DNA of 64,000 bases from Entamoeba invadens IP1 (GCF_000330505.1 NW_004191832.1:1309-65308), one strand, 5' to 3'; shown: positions 1 through 11,509, counted from the first letter of the stretch. Notes: generated by a model from the sequence alone, not told the origin. Translations and numbers: made by a program.

Positions 1-629
1 TTTGTTAATTATACGAATTTTTTTTAAAAAAAATCAATTTGGCAATGTTTGTTTCATTACATTATGTAATAATTTAATACATTATTTATGTTTTTTAATC
101 AAAAATACAAGACGATCATCTGCCATATTTTTTTGTTCCATAAATTTTGCACCTTTTTATTATTTACTACTAATTATAATAAATTATATTTTTGGTATAT
201 AGTTGTTTTGATGTTTTTGAATTATCTCTGCATATTTTCAACCCTGTCAACTAAAAACAGTTACAAATTATCTATAAAATTGGTGTTTAAATTTTTATTT
301 AACTATATTGAAAAACAAAAATAAATGTTACAATTTGGGCAGACAACCCGGCCGAAATTGCTTTTATATATATTGTTTTTAAGTGTAATTTTTGTAATTG
401 TGTAAAAACCAATTAGGTATATTTTTGAAACAAAAAAGTTTATGCAAGAAAACTTTTTTAAAAATGTTTATTTTTCTTTTAATAATTTGTTATAATTGTA
501 TAAATAATCATAATTAATTCAAATTTTAAAAGAAATCTTTTCGATTATATTTGAACCATGTTTGACAATAAAAACATTAAAAAGATAAAGGAGAAAAGTA
601 GTATAAATTATAATATAGAAAATGAAATT
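1..629. other. AT-rich intergenic sequence
   Basis: No gene is supported here. The short open frames near the left edge are low-complexity, Phe/Ile/Asn-rich translations of AT-rich DNA. A small GC patch near 337-360 stands out slightly but has no partner in this window. Confidence 0.6.
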
Positions 630-1072
630 TAATAGAGATCAACCCTACATAAGGGAGACACCACAAAGTGTGAGTCGTCGAAAGTAACTATCGATGCCTC
701 CGATAAGCGAGATCTCCCACCAGAAGTTATACCGGTGGCTGGATGGGGTCTGGTAAACCCTAAAGGCAACATACTAGGAAGAGTAAGTCGAGCCTTGCCA
801 CCTCTCATCTTCGCCGTTCCAGCAAGTCCAAACTCTGTGTTTCCAAAGGCTTTGAAGGAAACGCTCTGAACTTAGAGAGTCAGATTGTCTCTCCATTCGA
901 TTTTCAAAACAAATTCTTGCCATTTGAATAGCATAGGACCGCTATTTGAGTTTGGTTTGAATAAAACCTGGTAATACCAGGGGCAAAGATGTGGGTTATA
1001 AAAGATGACTCCTCGGCCCTATGTAGACTCTTTAATTGTTATAAGAGTAAAGCATAATTGATTTCTTCTTGA
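630..1072 (+). mobile_element. SINE-like GC-elevated non-coding element
   Basis: This block is clearly richer in G and C than its flanks and has sharp edges. It contains a perfect CCTGG/CCAGG hairpin near 969-983. Its 3' end (1041-1068, around AAAGCATAATTGATTTCTTC) recurs almost exactly at 38231-38259, so the end at least is dispersed. One frame in 640-870 stays open for about 75 codons but has no convincing ATG. Entamoeba genomes carry short non-coding retroelements (SINEs) that share 3' ends with LINEs, and the size and repeated 3' end would fit such an element. A structured polymerase III RNA or a decayed retroelement fragment are alternatives. Confidence 0.45.
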
Positions 1073-1388
1073 GAAAATGAAATTTAATACAAATAATTAT
1101 AAACACAAAAATAAAGAAAAAACATCAATTAATTTATAAATCTATTTTATAAATAAAAAATTATTGCATAATTAGAAGATAAAATTTATTTGGTTATGAT
1201 AATTACGAATATAAATAAAACTGGAATTTAAATAACTCATTTGACAAATTTGTCAACACAATGTTGTTTTTTGAAATTAAATTTTATCTAAAGAGATTTA
1301 TACAATTAGAAAAAAAAAGTAGGAAATAATCAATTAAATAGAATTGAAATTATGTGATTGGATATTATGAAAATGTTTTTAAAACATA

Positions 1389-1591
1389 CAGATGTGGTAC
1401 TAAGGTTTCGACCAGGACCATGGTTTCGACTAATATTTAATAATTTTTATACCATTGTAAAAACTAAATATTAAAAGTTATATTTGGACGATGTTTTAAA
1501 AATAAACTTAAAATTGTTCATTACTATTCAAATAGTATTTAAATTATAAGTCGAAACCTTGGTACTCGTCTAAACCTTGGTCCCACATTTG
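1389..1591. mobile_element. TA-flanked MITE, CAGATGTGG family, copy 1
   Basis: This 203-bp non-coding element has imperfect terminal inverted repeats. The left end reads CAGATGTGGTACTAAGGTTT and the reverse complement of the right end reads CAAATGTGGGACCAAGGTTT. It is flanked by TA on both sides (1387-1388 and 1592-1593), the target duplication used by Tc1/mariner transposons. Further subterminal inverted copies of the GTTTCGAC motif lie inside. Related copies lie at 6790-6900 (left part only) and 25413-25607. There is no coding capacity, so it would depend on a transposase supplied elsewhere. Confidence 0.65.
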
Positions 1592-2749
1592 TATAATTAA
1601 GTTTATTTATATTGAAAATTAATTAAAGAAGGAAGAAAAAGAAAGATATTTATTAACCCTTCTGGTACCAAAAATTTCCAAAAAATGTAAACTTTTTTAT
1701 ATCTTATTCATTTTGAGTGTATATTAGAAAGAAATAATGCAAAAAACGCTTTAAACTTTTTACAACCATGGAGAATACCAGGAAACAAAATTAATAGTAA
1801 AAAATAATTAAATTTACTACAAATTAATAGTAACTTTTGACCTAAAATCGTATTTTTTTTGTTGAAAAAAAGTTCACTTTTTCTGTGAGGAAAACTTGAC
1901 GACTTTTCCTGTTATTATTTTCAAGTTTAATAATTTTTTCTTTTTATATCAATAATTTGTGTTTAGTATAATAAACTATACATTATAAGTCTTTCTAAAA
2001 ACAGGGTTTTAAAATAAGAAAACGTATCAAATAAAATTCTGATAAAAATTCTTTCATTGAAAAACAAGGAGTACGTCATACTTTGAAAATTCCAGTAAAT
2101 ATTATTTTAATTTAGTTTATATTGTAAATGTTTTGATGTTTTGTAACTAAATTGTAAAAAAGTTGATTTTTTATTGAATTTTAATATATGTAACAAACAA
2201 TCAAATACTATTATATTGTATGTGCAACCACACTGATGGTTAGCGTTCTCACTTTATGAACTTTTGTTGAGAACCATATGTATACGATATATATTTACTA
2301 CATTTTTCTTCTTAACTATCGTTTTAAAAAATTCGTTTTCATTACACAAAATAAATTAAATGTATATGAATAACATTACTACCTTTTTCACATTTTAAAG
2401 AAAGATCCTATATATACATTACTCTAAATTATTATAAAATATATTTTATAACTAATATGTATAACACAACTGTGTTAGACTTTAAATTTATATAACATAC
2501 AAAAATAAAACTTGCAAACTTTTTTCATATTATAAATGATACATCAAACATAAACTGAAAACTACAATATTAAAACTAAATATTGTTTAATTTGAATAAC
2601 TTTTAGTTTACAAATTTTAGTTTATATTGATATGTATGCGTGTTATAACAAGCATATTTCTGGTATTGGAAGGGTTAAAAATAAAGCAATTTTGATTAAA
2701 AAAATGAAAAAACAGTAAATAGAGAAGAAAAAAAGTCAAAAAATAAAAA
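1592..2749. other. AT-rich intergenic sequence
   Basis: About 1.2 kb of AT-rich DNA. No open frame, RNA gene or repeat with a partner elsewhere was recognised. Confidence 0.6.
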
Positions 2750-2758
2750 AGTTAAGAA

Positions 2759-3201
2759 GGGGCAGACCTTTCCCACCCTCACCCCGTCTAAATATAGAAT
2801 TAATTTACTATATTTTATAATTTTATAATTATAATTATAGTAAATGGGCGTTTTGGATAATATTAGGTCTGGTTCCCGAATTCAAGAAATGCCGAAAATT
2901 CACCTCGAGTTAGTGGAAACCGAGTGAGACGGAGCATTGAAAAGAAGGCTCTGAAGACACACTCAAACAGTCTGTTTGTGCACCGTTTCACCCACTTTCC
3001 AAGTCCTCCCTTGGCGCGGATCCCCCCCCTGACCCCCCCGCAAGCGGGGGGAACCACATCCGCGTCCACACAGTACGGACAAGGAAAGTGGGTGACATGG
3101 GGACGCACAAACAGTGGCTGAAAAGTGGATTCCCTTCAAAAAACACTCGCGGCAAATATTTTATTTTGGTAAACGGGGTGAGGGTGGGAAAGGTCTGCCC
3201 C
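2759..3201. mobile_element. GC-rich fold-back element with 29-bp perfect TIRs and 9-bp TSD
   Basis: The ends 2759-2787 and 3173-3201 are perfect 29-bp inverted repeats beginning GGGGCAGACCTTTCCCACCC. The 9-bp sequence AGTTAAGAA is repeated directly at both borders (2750-2758 and 3202-3210). A 9-bp target duplication is typical of Mutator-like elements, which are known from Entamoeba. The core is very GC-rich for this genome. It has a second, inner pair of inverted arms (about 2967-3000 and 3083-3117, sharing ACCCACTTTCC) around a CCCCCCGC/GCGGGGGG hairpin at 3034-3051. The roughly 65-80 codon open frames in the core are on both strands and look like products of the base composition, so the element is probably non-autonomous. 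Confidence 0.75.
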
Positions 3202-3539
3202 AGTTAAGAATGGAAAAAGAGGCATGCAAAATACAGCAATAGTTTATCAAAAGGCATACAAAAATACAGCATAATTTCAAATTTTATTTTAACTCTTTTT
3301 ATTATTTTTAATCATTTAAAATTATATTTTTGAATTAATTTAATAATGTTAATTTTTTTAATTTTTTTGTGGTGTTATTAATTTTTTTCATTTAATATTT
3401 TTTAATTATTAACACATTTTTTTGCGTATTCAAATTGCCATTGTGAGAGTGTATTTATGGTGTTGTAAAAGGGATTTTTTAATATATTTTTTAAATATTA
3501 TCATAATTTTTAAATTTTACATATGAAATTTGGATTAAT
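3202..3539. other. AT-rich intergenic sequence
   Basis: Starts with the 9-bp target duplication of the preceding element. The rest is T-rich spacer downstream of the minus-strand LRR gene, with no further feature seen. Confidence 0.5.
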
Positions 3540-6418
3540 TTAAAAATTATTTTCAATTACTTTTTTAATTTCCTCAGCTTCTCCACTGTTATTTAATACG
3601 CCACAATTAAAAAATGTATATTTCCCAATTGAAGTGATAGAATTTGGAACATCAATTTTAGACAATTTTGCACACCCCAAAAAAAGTCCTTCACTTAAAT
3701 AATCAAGACTGTTAGGTATATCAATTTCTACTAGTTCCTCACAGTTATCAAATGCTAAAGTTCCCAAGTATTTGAGATTTAGTGACAATTTAACCCACGA
3801 CAAATTAAAACAATTTTGAAACGCCAACGTACCAATTTCAGTCACCTTATTTGGAATTTCAATTTCATTTAACATAAAGCAATTTGCGAATGCTTCAGCG
3901 CCGATAAACTCGATGTTAGATGACAACTTTATTTCAGAGAGATTTGTGAAATTTTTGAATGCCTTTTTGTTGATCAAAAACACGTTTTCTGGGATGTCCA
4001 CTAACGTCATTTGCACTGTTTTTTCCTCACATGTTTTCTTTGTTTTTATCACTTCAAGTGAGTCTGTTTTATTAATTTCTTTACAAAGATTGTCAATTGC
4101 ACAGACATTGTTTGGAACTTCAAATCCACATTCTGCAAAATCATTAAAGTCGAAGTGGACGTTTGTAAAGTAAATATTATTGTTACACTCTTTTTGAGTA
4201 GTTTTATAGTTAACTGAATCTTCGATTATATAGTTTACAAATTGTTGTGAATAACAGTCTTCCTTCGCTTCATTTTTAACATCAATTTGAGAATTAACTT
4301 CTTCAAATCCAGATAACCAATTTTGAGTATCACTGGTGATTATAGTTAATGTCAAATAATCTTCGATGCTTTTTAAAAAGTCTGGAATAATAAACTGATT
4401 TGTACTGTCCACTTCATTAAAAAAATAATTTGGATTGTACAAAAAATTGTGTGTACTCCCATCGTTCACTTCAATATGTGAAAATTTCTCAATAAAAATG
4501 ACTGCACTGAATATTTCAAAGTCGACTAAACTATACTCATAGAGTCTCCCATTAACAGTAAAAAAGACAATTGGTTTCATTCCTTCTGTTTTTATTACAC
4601 CTACGCCAATTACATTTTTGGAGTGTTTTTCTTTATTATAAGTGACATTTTTATTATAATGAAAATTCTGATTTTGCTCGACTAAATACCTTGAAGTAAT
4701 TTGGCAGGTGCGTGACGAGAAGCCTATTGAATATTTTGTGACACCGACCGGAAAATTATCAAACTCGTCGAATCTTTGTTGATCAACAACACCGACAGAA
4801 AAGACGTCATCACACGCGTTTAACTCAAAATAGCGAATATTATGAACAAAGTACTTTTCGTTTCTGAAATGGTATATGAGGGGGAGGTCACATTTATTAT
4901 CAACAAAATAACGCGAAATGGCAAGTGTAAAACATTCTGCGTTATTTGCAAAAAAATTGTTATTTTGTATCAAAAGGTCTGGTGATAAAGATACAAAATT
5001 TCCGAGTTTAAAATAACTTGATTGTTCATTAGAAGAGAAGTAACGATTGTATTCACTTGGATCTACACATAAAGCAGTGTAAAAAGAGTCAGAAACCATC
5101 ACAGTGAAGTTTCTGATTGCAGTACAGTCTTCCATGAAGTAATCCACGTCATTTTTTGTAACATTTTGTAACTCAATATTTTCACTGCAGTACAAAATCA
5201 ATTTGAACCGGCGATTTGAAATTGGTGTAGATGTAATTTTATTAGAAAATAGAATATTCACAAGTTCGATATTATTACAGGAAAATGTACTGTAAAAGTT
5301 GATTGTGTTAGAACACTTAATAAAGAGGTGTTTAAGATCTCTGAAATGCGACTTTTTTGTGAAATCAATTTTTGTTGAATTTTCTATTTCAATCAATTCG
5401 AGTCGATTGAAGTCGTTTGAAAACTTGAGAGATCTTGTCGACGCAATTTTCATTTTAATTAAAAATTGCGTGTCAACATTAAATGCAAATTTGTCGACTT
5501 TTGGACTGATGTTGTCTTCCAATATATATTCAGTAACATAATCCGGCAATTTCAAAGTGCTTTCGAACTGACTTGAGTTTGTTTGATAAATACAATTTGG
5601 GTGTATTTTGTTGATAACGTCATTTATAATATTTAATTTTAATAATCCTTTCATATTAATAATTCCTTTAGATAAAAATAGGTTTTCATTATTATACAAA
5701 TCAGTCACACAGTTGACATAAAAGTCGAATTCTTTGAAAAGTTTTATTTGATCTTTAAGACTCTCTGTGATCCCACCATTCTCAATTATAACACACACTT
5801 TTGTTTTTAATACATTGATACAATTTTTGATGCTCGAAAGATTTGTAAAAATACATTGTACGTCATTTCCAATGTTTGAAAGATCGATGTAAATAGCAAC
5901 TTTACGAATATGAAAGTAAGTACTGAATTTCCCATTTTCAGTGTATTTTTCAAGAAAACGTGTGACGGACTCTATATGTCCTTCAAGTACTTTTAAATTT
6001 AGAAAGTAAGCCGCGTTGTTTATTATAATATCATATGATTCAGGCACGTCATTAATAGAAACATTTCCATTGGGAATACCAATATATAAAGATGTTACTT
6101 TTGGGAGGTATTTTGAAGCATTTTGACATTGAAATTTTGTTTAAGAACTTCACCATTGAAATTTGGAAAAGAGAAATTTGAGACTTCGGTGGCGATACTT
6201 AGTATGATGAATGGATAATTATTGAAACGGAAAGTATCGGGACGAAAATGTGAAACAAACCATTGAGCACTTTCGTTGTCGTCGAAAAACGGAGAAGTTT
6301 TGAGGCGTTTCACAGCGTCTTTACAGTTTTTGCAAATACATAAGAATGTAAAAATATCATCTTTTGTTGTCAAAACAAGGGCAACGTTCATTAAATATAT
6401 TGGCTCAAGCTTTAACAT
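3540..6418 (-). pseudogene. BspA-type leucine-rich-repeat protein, one frameshift
   Basis: Two minus-strand frames belong to one gene. The first (6418-6095, 107 codons) starts MLKLEPIYLMNVALVL, the N-terminal domain also seen in the 35352-37880 protein. The second (3540-6047 and upstream in frame, over 835 residues) continues it. Reading the second frame upstream of its first Met gives a sensible sequence (...ASKYLPKVTSLYIG) that overlaps the end of the first, so a single shift lies near 6120-6130, next to an AAAA run. The C-terminal 170 residues contain about five BspA/TpLRR repeats of the type IP..V..IG..AF.NC. Such proteins are an expanded Entamoeba family of mostly unknown function; related proteins mediate surface binding. 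No signal peptide is visible, so this one is probably intracellular. It could be a young pseudogene or a working gene with a sequencing error in the A run. Confidence 0.75.
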
Positions 6419-6582
6419 GCTTTTAATGTTTCAAGTTCTGTTCTTATTAAGTTAATTCGATATATTTTGATTTGGTTACTGTAAATTTGAATTTCAAATT
6501 AAACTTGAAATTAAAATAAATTTCAAATATGTTTATTCCATGGAACTTTATATTATTAAAGTTATGAATAAAATTCAATTGT

Positions 6583-6789
6583 TTAACACTTTAAATAACA
6601 TTGAACAAAATTCAAGTGGTCTAAAAATCGGGAAATCTCGAGTTTATTAAATAAATTTCCATTTTTTTAGAGTTTATATTATATGCATAAACTATACACA
6701 AGCCAAAAAAGGAAAACCATCAAAAATTTGATTAATATCCCTGTAATAACAGGCCAAAACAAAAATAAGGGCGTTATTTTAAGTGTTAA
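6583..6789. mobile_element. piggyBac-like MITE (TTAA-flanked), copy 1
   Basis: This 207-bp element is bounded by TTAA on each side (6583-6586 and 6786-6789). Inside these, the 13-bp terminal inverted repeats are CACTTTAAATAAC on the left and CACTTAAAATAAC (reverse complement) on the right. TTAA targets with about 13-bp TIRs are the hallmark of piggyBac transposons. Closely related copies lie at 33580-34028, 35071-35267 and 49426-49632, and a decayed one begins at 25260. There is no coding capacity. Confidence 0.8.
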
Positions 6790-6900
6790 TATACAGATGT
6801 GGAATGATAGATTCAACAAAGACTATGGTTTTGACTTATAATTAATATTTTTCATATTATTCTAAAAACTAAATATGAAACATTACATTTTAGTTCATAT
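6790..6900. mobile_element. CAGATGTGG-family MITE, partial copy 2
   Basis: Immediately after the piggyBac-like MITE, the sequence TATACAGATGTGGAATGATAG and the following 80 bases align with the left half of the 1389-1591 element, including a diverged GGTTTTGAC motif and the AAAAACTAAATAT stretch. No matching right end was found in the next 300 bases, so this copy is truncated or decayed. The remainder up to 7201 is AT-rich spacer and the promoter region of the next gene. Confidence 0.5.
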
Positions 6901-7201
6901 TTTATAATATTTAAAAACTTCTTTATTATATATCAAATAGTTTCAAATAATTTATTTAAACCTTATTACATTTAAATTATTAAATTATTATTAACTATTT
7001 TTCAATCATAATAATATTTATAAATAACATTTTATTGTTATAATATTATTTGTTATTAGATGTACAAAAACATCCAACTTATGACTCAATAACTATTTAT
7101 ATCAATAACATGATATTAAATAAATTGATTATTTACCATTATTATATAATAAGACTTTCGCTACTTCTAGTTAGTGTGTAAACTAAAAAATAAACAAAAA
7201 A

Positions 7202-9133
7202 ATGTCGCATAAAAGAATAGACTTATTTCATATGATGATAGTCGCAAAGTACTTTTCTTCAATCAACGACTTTCTTTATCTTCAACTAGTCACGAAAAAA
7301 TACGAAAATATTCTTTCATGTTTTCATTATAACCCAATTTCACTCACATTAAAAACTCGTCGCCTTTTTCCAAATTTAGAAACTCTGCATCTATCTTCAA
7401 GTAGTGACGAGACATTTGAAAATAAGATTTTTTATCAAAGAATTGTTTGGTTTCAAGTCTCCAAAAGCAAAACATGTTCATCTCAAAATGTTTTGTTTAA
7501 AAACGTCTCATATAATGAAAAAGAAATATTCCGATATAACACATCCCACGATTTAAACTCTGTTGTTATATCGGACATTCATGCACGGGATATAACTTTG
7601 AATATGAAAGGAATGGTAGATCACTATGACGCACGTATACCATTTCAGAGTTTAACTTCTATAGTACTTCCGCCATATTTGACATCTCTTGGTGATGTTT
7701 ACTATTACCGCAGTTGTTATAAATTATCTTCAATTACACTTCCATTGAGTCTTCAAAAAATTGGTCAATATTTCTTTTATGAATTTACATCATTAACATC
7801 CATTGACATTCCTTCAAATGTCACTCATATTGGCAGAAATGCGTTTCAAAAATGTTACTCTCTTAAGTCGGTTACTATTGGAGCAAATCATATAAATATT
7901 GAGATGTTTGCATTTGATAATTGCAGTAAATTGTCTGTCGTGAATTTTACTTCGAATTATAGTAATTTAAATTATATTAATAATAATGGTTGTGTTTTTG
8001 AGAAAGAGAGTCTATTTGGTTATGAAGCATTTACATATTGTTCATCATTACAAACAATTTATATACCATTGTTTGTATTAAAACTCAATTCTACCTTTTG
8101 CAATTGTAGTGCACTGCGCCAAGTCATTATCCCAAAAAGTTTGGAAATAATTGGTGACTATGAATTTTATGAATGCAAACATTTGAAATATCTTTTCACA
8201 TTTGAAGAATACAAAAATTGTGGATTTAAAGATTTTATTCAACAACCTCATTTTGTGAGTGATACTAATACTAAAGTTATTTATGATAAAAATAGAAATA
8301 ACAATGTCAAAAACATTAAAGAAATAGAAAGTTTTGATATTATTTTAAACTATAATATAAACACAATTAAAACCTATGCTTTTTATGATTGTTTAGCAAT
8401 TGAAAGTGTATTTTTAGGAGAAAAAATTTCAAATGTTGGATACCACACATTTGAGAATTGTTCTAATCTACAAAAAGTTAAATTTACTAATTCTATAATT
8501 AAGGAACTAAACGACTTTGTATTTTTAAATTGCATTTCTCTTCGAGAAATAGTGCTATCAATTAACTTAGAGAATTTAAAGGATGGATGTTTTAAAGGGT
8601 GTTCACAACTTTCTAAAATTGTGAATACCAGCACAGTTAAATGTTTTGGCAATTCATGTTTTTACAGTTGCAACAATTTGGATAATTTCGATTTTTCAAA
8701 GAGTGTCTCCAACATTGGGGAATATTGTTTTTTTAATTGCTCAAAAATGTGTTTTCCAGTCGAATTTACTCATACCACTTATATTGGGAAATTCGCGTTT
8801 TGTATGTGTTCTAATTTAACTTCAGTTGTCATTCAAGGAACTTTGGAATGTTTATACGACAACACGTTCGATGGTTGTTCTTCACTTGTTACAGTAATAT
8901 TGCCAAGATGCATAAAAATCATCAGACCAGACTGCTTTAAAAATTGTCGAAAACTCGAAAATTTTATACTTCCAGAAAACGTCCGTTATATTGGGTTTCA
9001 CGCTTTTTTGAATTGTGTTTTGCTTAGTAATATTGTTATAAATAAAGACGCGTTTTTTATTAGTATGGGTGCTTTTAGTGGGTGCTCACGACTTAAAGAA
9101 GAAGGAAAAATACCTCAACATTGTTTTGAGTAA
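7202..9133 (+). CDS. BspA-type leucine-rich-repeat protein
   Basis: A single 643-residue frame. The first 80 residues form the N-terminal domain typical of this Entamoeba family (MIVAKYFSSINDFLYL, then FHYNPISLTLKT) and closely match the start of the 23968-25065 protein. From about residue 150 to the end there are some 15 or more BspA-type repeats (L..I.IP.NVT.IG..AF..C.SL). There is no signal peptide or membrane segment, so the protein is probably cytosolic or delivered by a non-classical route. The LRR solenoid implies protein binding, but the partner is unknown. The ATG lies in an A-rich context (AAAAAATG), and a TATATAA-like box lies about 59 nt upstream. The frame is intact, unlike the neighbouring LRR gene at 3540-6418. 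Confidence 0.88.
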   Translation: MSHKRIDLFHMMIVAKYFSSINDFLYLQLVTKKYENILSCFHYNPISLTLKTRRLFPNLETLHLSSSSDETFENKIFYQRIVWFQVSKSKTCSSQNVLFKNVSYNEKEIFRYNTSHDLNSVVISDIHARDITLNMKGMVDHYDARIPFQSLTSIVLPPYLTSLGDVYYYRSCYKLSSITLPLSLQKIGQYFFYEFTSLTSIDIPSNVTHIGRNAFQKCYSLKSVTIGANHINIEMFAFDNCSKLSVVNFTSNYSNLNYINNNGCVFEKESLFGYEAFTYCSSLQTIYIPLFVLKLNSTFCNCSALRQVIIPKSLEIIGDYEFYECKHLKYLFTFEEYKNCGFKDFIQQPHFVSDTNTKVIYDKNRNNNVKNIKEIESFDIILNYNINTIKTYAFYDCLAIESVFLGEKISNVGYHTFENCSNLQKVKFTNSIIKELNDFVFLNCISLREIVLSINLENLKDGCFKGCSQLSKIVNTSTVKCFGNSCFYSCNNLDNFDFSKSVSNIGEYCFFNCSKMCFPVEFTHTTYIGKFAFCMCSNLTSVVIQGTLECLYDNTFDGCSSLVTVILPRCIKIIRPDCFKNCRKLENFILPENVRYIGFHAFLNCVLLSNIVINKDAFFISMGAFSGCSRLKEEGKIPQHCFE

Positions 9134-9613
9134 TTGCCATGTTTAATAATAAGGTAAAACGATGTTATAAATACAATTTAATCGTTGTTGAATTCTGTTA
9201 AATGGTTGTTATATTGATTTACATTGTTATAGTTAATTATAAGTATGAAAACTAAACACCCACACAATTATATGTGTTATTATAACTAATTTTCTTAAAT
9301 TTTTTTATTAGACTCATATTAACTTTATTCTATAATTCCAATTCATAATAATATTAACATTTCAAAATCAAAATATTATATAGTTAGTACATTTTGAACA
9401 ATAAATTATAATCACTGTTTTATTATTTAAAGAAATAATTAAATAAATGTCTATTTATAGTGGACATTATCATAAACATGATAAAACAAACGATTGTGGT
9501 AGAACGAAACAAAAAATGAAATTCAAACATTGAAATCATCACTTTTGTAAAATAAGTTTTAAGTGATTGTTTTTTATTTTCATTTCGAACAAATAGTGAA
9601 AGAAATTTAATAT

Positions 9614-9624
9614 TATATAAAAGG
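9614..9624 (+). promoter_or_regulatory. TATA-like box of 9648 gene
   Basis: TATATAAAAGG begins 34 nt before the ATG. The same motif sits 37 and 35 nt before the ATGs of the 11535 and 14583 genes, suggesting a core promoter with a very short 5' leader, as is usual in Entamoeba. Confidence 0.5.
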
Positions 9625-9647
9625 TTATTGAATTCAAAAAACAGTAA

Positions 9648-10322
9648 ATGTGTATCATATTTCTACATGTCTTGTTTGGCTTTTCATTTGCTACTTCTGA
9701 TTTAAACGACTCTCCTTTTTCATCCGAAAGACGAAGAGAAGCTCGATTAAATCGAGAGCACTCAACTATATTAAACACACTGAAAATCCATCTGGACTCT
9801 TTTGAGCAGTATATTGTCGAATACCAAACATTATTGGTAACAATGAACAATGATGAATACCAAGAAATTAGACAGAAAATAACAAAAGAAGAATCTGATT
9901 GGATACACAAATTTGGACGAAAATTTGACAAACTTTTGAGTGTTCTTTCAAAAGCAAAACAAACTCCAAGTTATTACAATTGTAAAGAAGTTGTAAAAAC
10001 AATTGAAATGATATATTTTAACGATGGGGCGGATTTGTTTAAACATTTGTTGCAAAATGTTTATGGAGTTGTAATACATTTCAATAAAATTATATCAACT
10101 ATGATGACTTCAGACCGTTATAAAATACCGTCGTTCAATAACCAAATGGATGTGTTTAGATCCCCATTGAAAAATATTGACAAAATCATGGAATTTCTAG
10201 GAACATTTTCTGATAATTATTTAATGAAAAAAAGCAAAAATTTAAAGAAACTTGTGATTAAATTTAACAAACTAAAAAGAGAACTTAATGAAGTGATTGT
10301 GCCCATGCAAATTAATAATTAA
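9648..10322 (+). CDS. Small secreted protein of unknown function
   Basis: A 224-residue frame starting with a hydrophobic stretch (MCIIFLHVLFGFSFA) that looks like a signal peptide cleaved near residue 15-17. The mature part is Lys- and Leu-rich and predicted mainly helical, with no Cys clusters, membrane segment or recognisable domain. It resembles the 14583-15302 product in overall plan (signal peptide plus a helical, basic chain of about 200 residues) and in its promoter, but I see no firm sequence identity. The start is supported by the signal peptide and by a TATA-like box 34 nt upstream. Function is unknown; secretion or delivery to a vesicle is inferred. Confidence 0.75.
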   Translation: MCIIFLHVLFGFSFATSDLNDSPFSSERRREARLNREHSTILNTLKIHLDSFEQYIVEYQTLLVTMNNDEYQEIRQKITKEESDWIHKFGRKFDKLLSVLSKAKQTPSYYNCKEVVKTIEMIYFNDGADLFKHLLQNVYGVVIHFNKIISTMMTSDRYKIPSFNNQMDVFRSPLKNIDKIMEFLGTFSDNYLMKKSKNLKKLVIKFNKLKRELNEVIVPMQINN

Positions 10323-11497
10323 TATGATTTTTATTGTTGACATCGTTAAATAAAATAATAATCAATGTGGACTTTTTGATTATTATTTTAATAATTTATC
10401 AAACATCCTTTTTTTAAAATTTAATTAATATTAACACTTAAATATCAATGATTTTTATATGTATTTAAGTCAATATTAAAATGTTATTTGATTCAAACAT
10501 GATAAAAAGTAAAATAATTGAAAACCCATTTGAAAAACACATTACACTTTTTGTATTTTCAATGTAATGTACCATTTTATAAACAAATATAAAATGTTTG
10601 ATGCTTATTTGTTAACTTAAAAAACAAACAATTTTTACTTTGTATTCAATTGTAAGTATTATTATTAATTATTTGAAATAATTATTTTGTTGCTAAGTAT
10701 TTTATCCAGAGAAATTTAACTTGATTATATTATCACGCAATCTACAAAATATGCACTAAACTCAGTGCATTAATTAATATCACATTGGTAGCACTCTCCA
10801 TAGTACTAACACATATTACACTATCTATCTTTGAAAAAAAAACATTTTCTTTATATTGATTTATTTACCGTTGTTGAATATGTTTAATAATATTCAATCA
10901 TTTGTTGAATGTCTAACATTTTAATAATTTATTTATTTCTTTTTACTAAAGATAGTAGCTTACATTAATTTTTATCTCCATGATAAGTTTTTATCGTTTT
11001 TAATTTTGGGTTTTCGTTTGATACTTGAACAAATGAACATTTTTTAAAAAATAAAATCAGACACCCAATATTTATCCAAACCCCAATAATTACGCTATCT
11101 GTTATATTTATAAACAAAGCCCGATTACACAGAATAATTATCTGTGTAAGTGTGTATGTTTCAACTCTAATAGTATTTTTAAAAATTTAAAAATCATATG
11201 AATGAACACAAAGAAATTTACTACTGTTAAAAAAACCCAAATTTAGATTGTTGATTTTTCCATTCATTTTTTTTCAATAATTTAAAAAATTGTGGGTTTG
11301 TCTGGTAATTTGAACTGTATATTCTCTATAATTATTAAATTAATCTATTTATACTAAACTATTATTTAATAGTTGATATATCTATTTTTGTTGATTTTTA
11401 TTTTTATTTTTCTGGTTAACTAAAAATAAAAAAAAGATTTTTTAAAAATCGAAAAAAATTGTATTTCTATTTATATTATAAAACATTTAAAAATTGA
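10323..11497. other. AT-rich intergenic sequence with small inverted repeats
   Basis: About 1.2 kb without a gene. It holds several short inverted repeats: ATGCACT/AGTGCAT at about 10751-10770, and a perfect 9-bp pair TTACACAGA/TCTGTGTAA at 11125-11149. These could be terminators or chance structures; neither has a copy elsewhere in the window. Confidence 0.5.
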
Positions 11498-11509
11498 TAT
11501 ATAAAAAGG
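11498..11509 (+). promoter_or_regulatory. TATA-like box of 11535 gene
   Basis: TATATAAAAAGG begins 37 nt before the ATG of the large surface-protein gene and matches the boxes of the 9648 and 14583 genes. Confidence 0.5.

Noticed and set aside
2..324. Two overlapping open frames at the left edge
   Set aside because: Low-complexity Phe/Ile/Asn/Leu composition expected from AT-rich DNA; no promoter or domain.
2863..3121. Open frames of 65-81 codons on both strands inside the GC-rich fold-back element
   Set aside because: They overlap on both strands and follow from inverted, GC-rich sequence; no recognisable protein.
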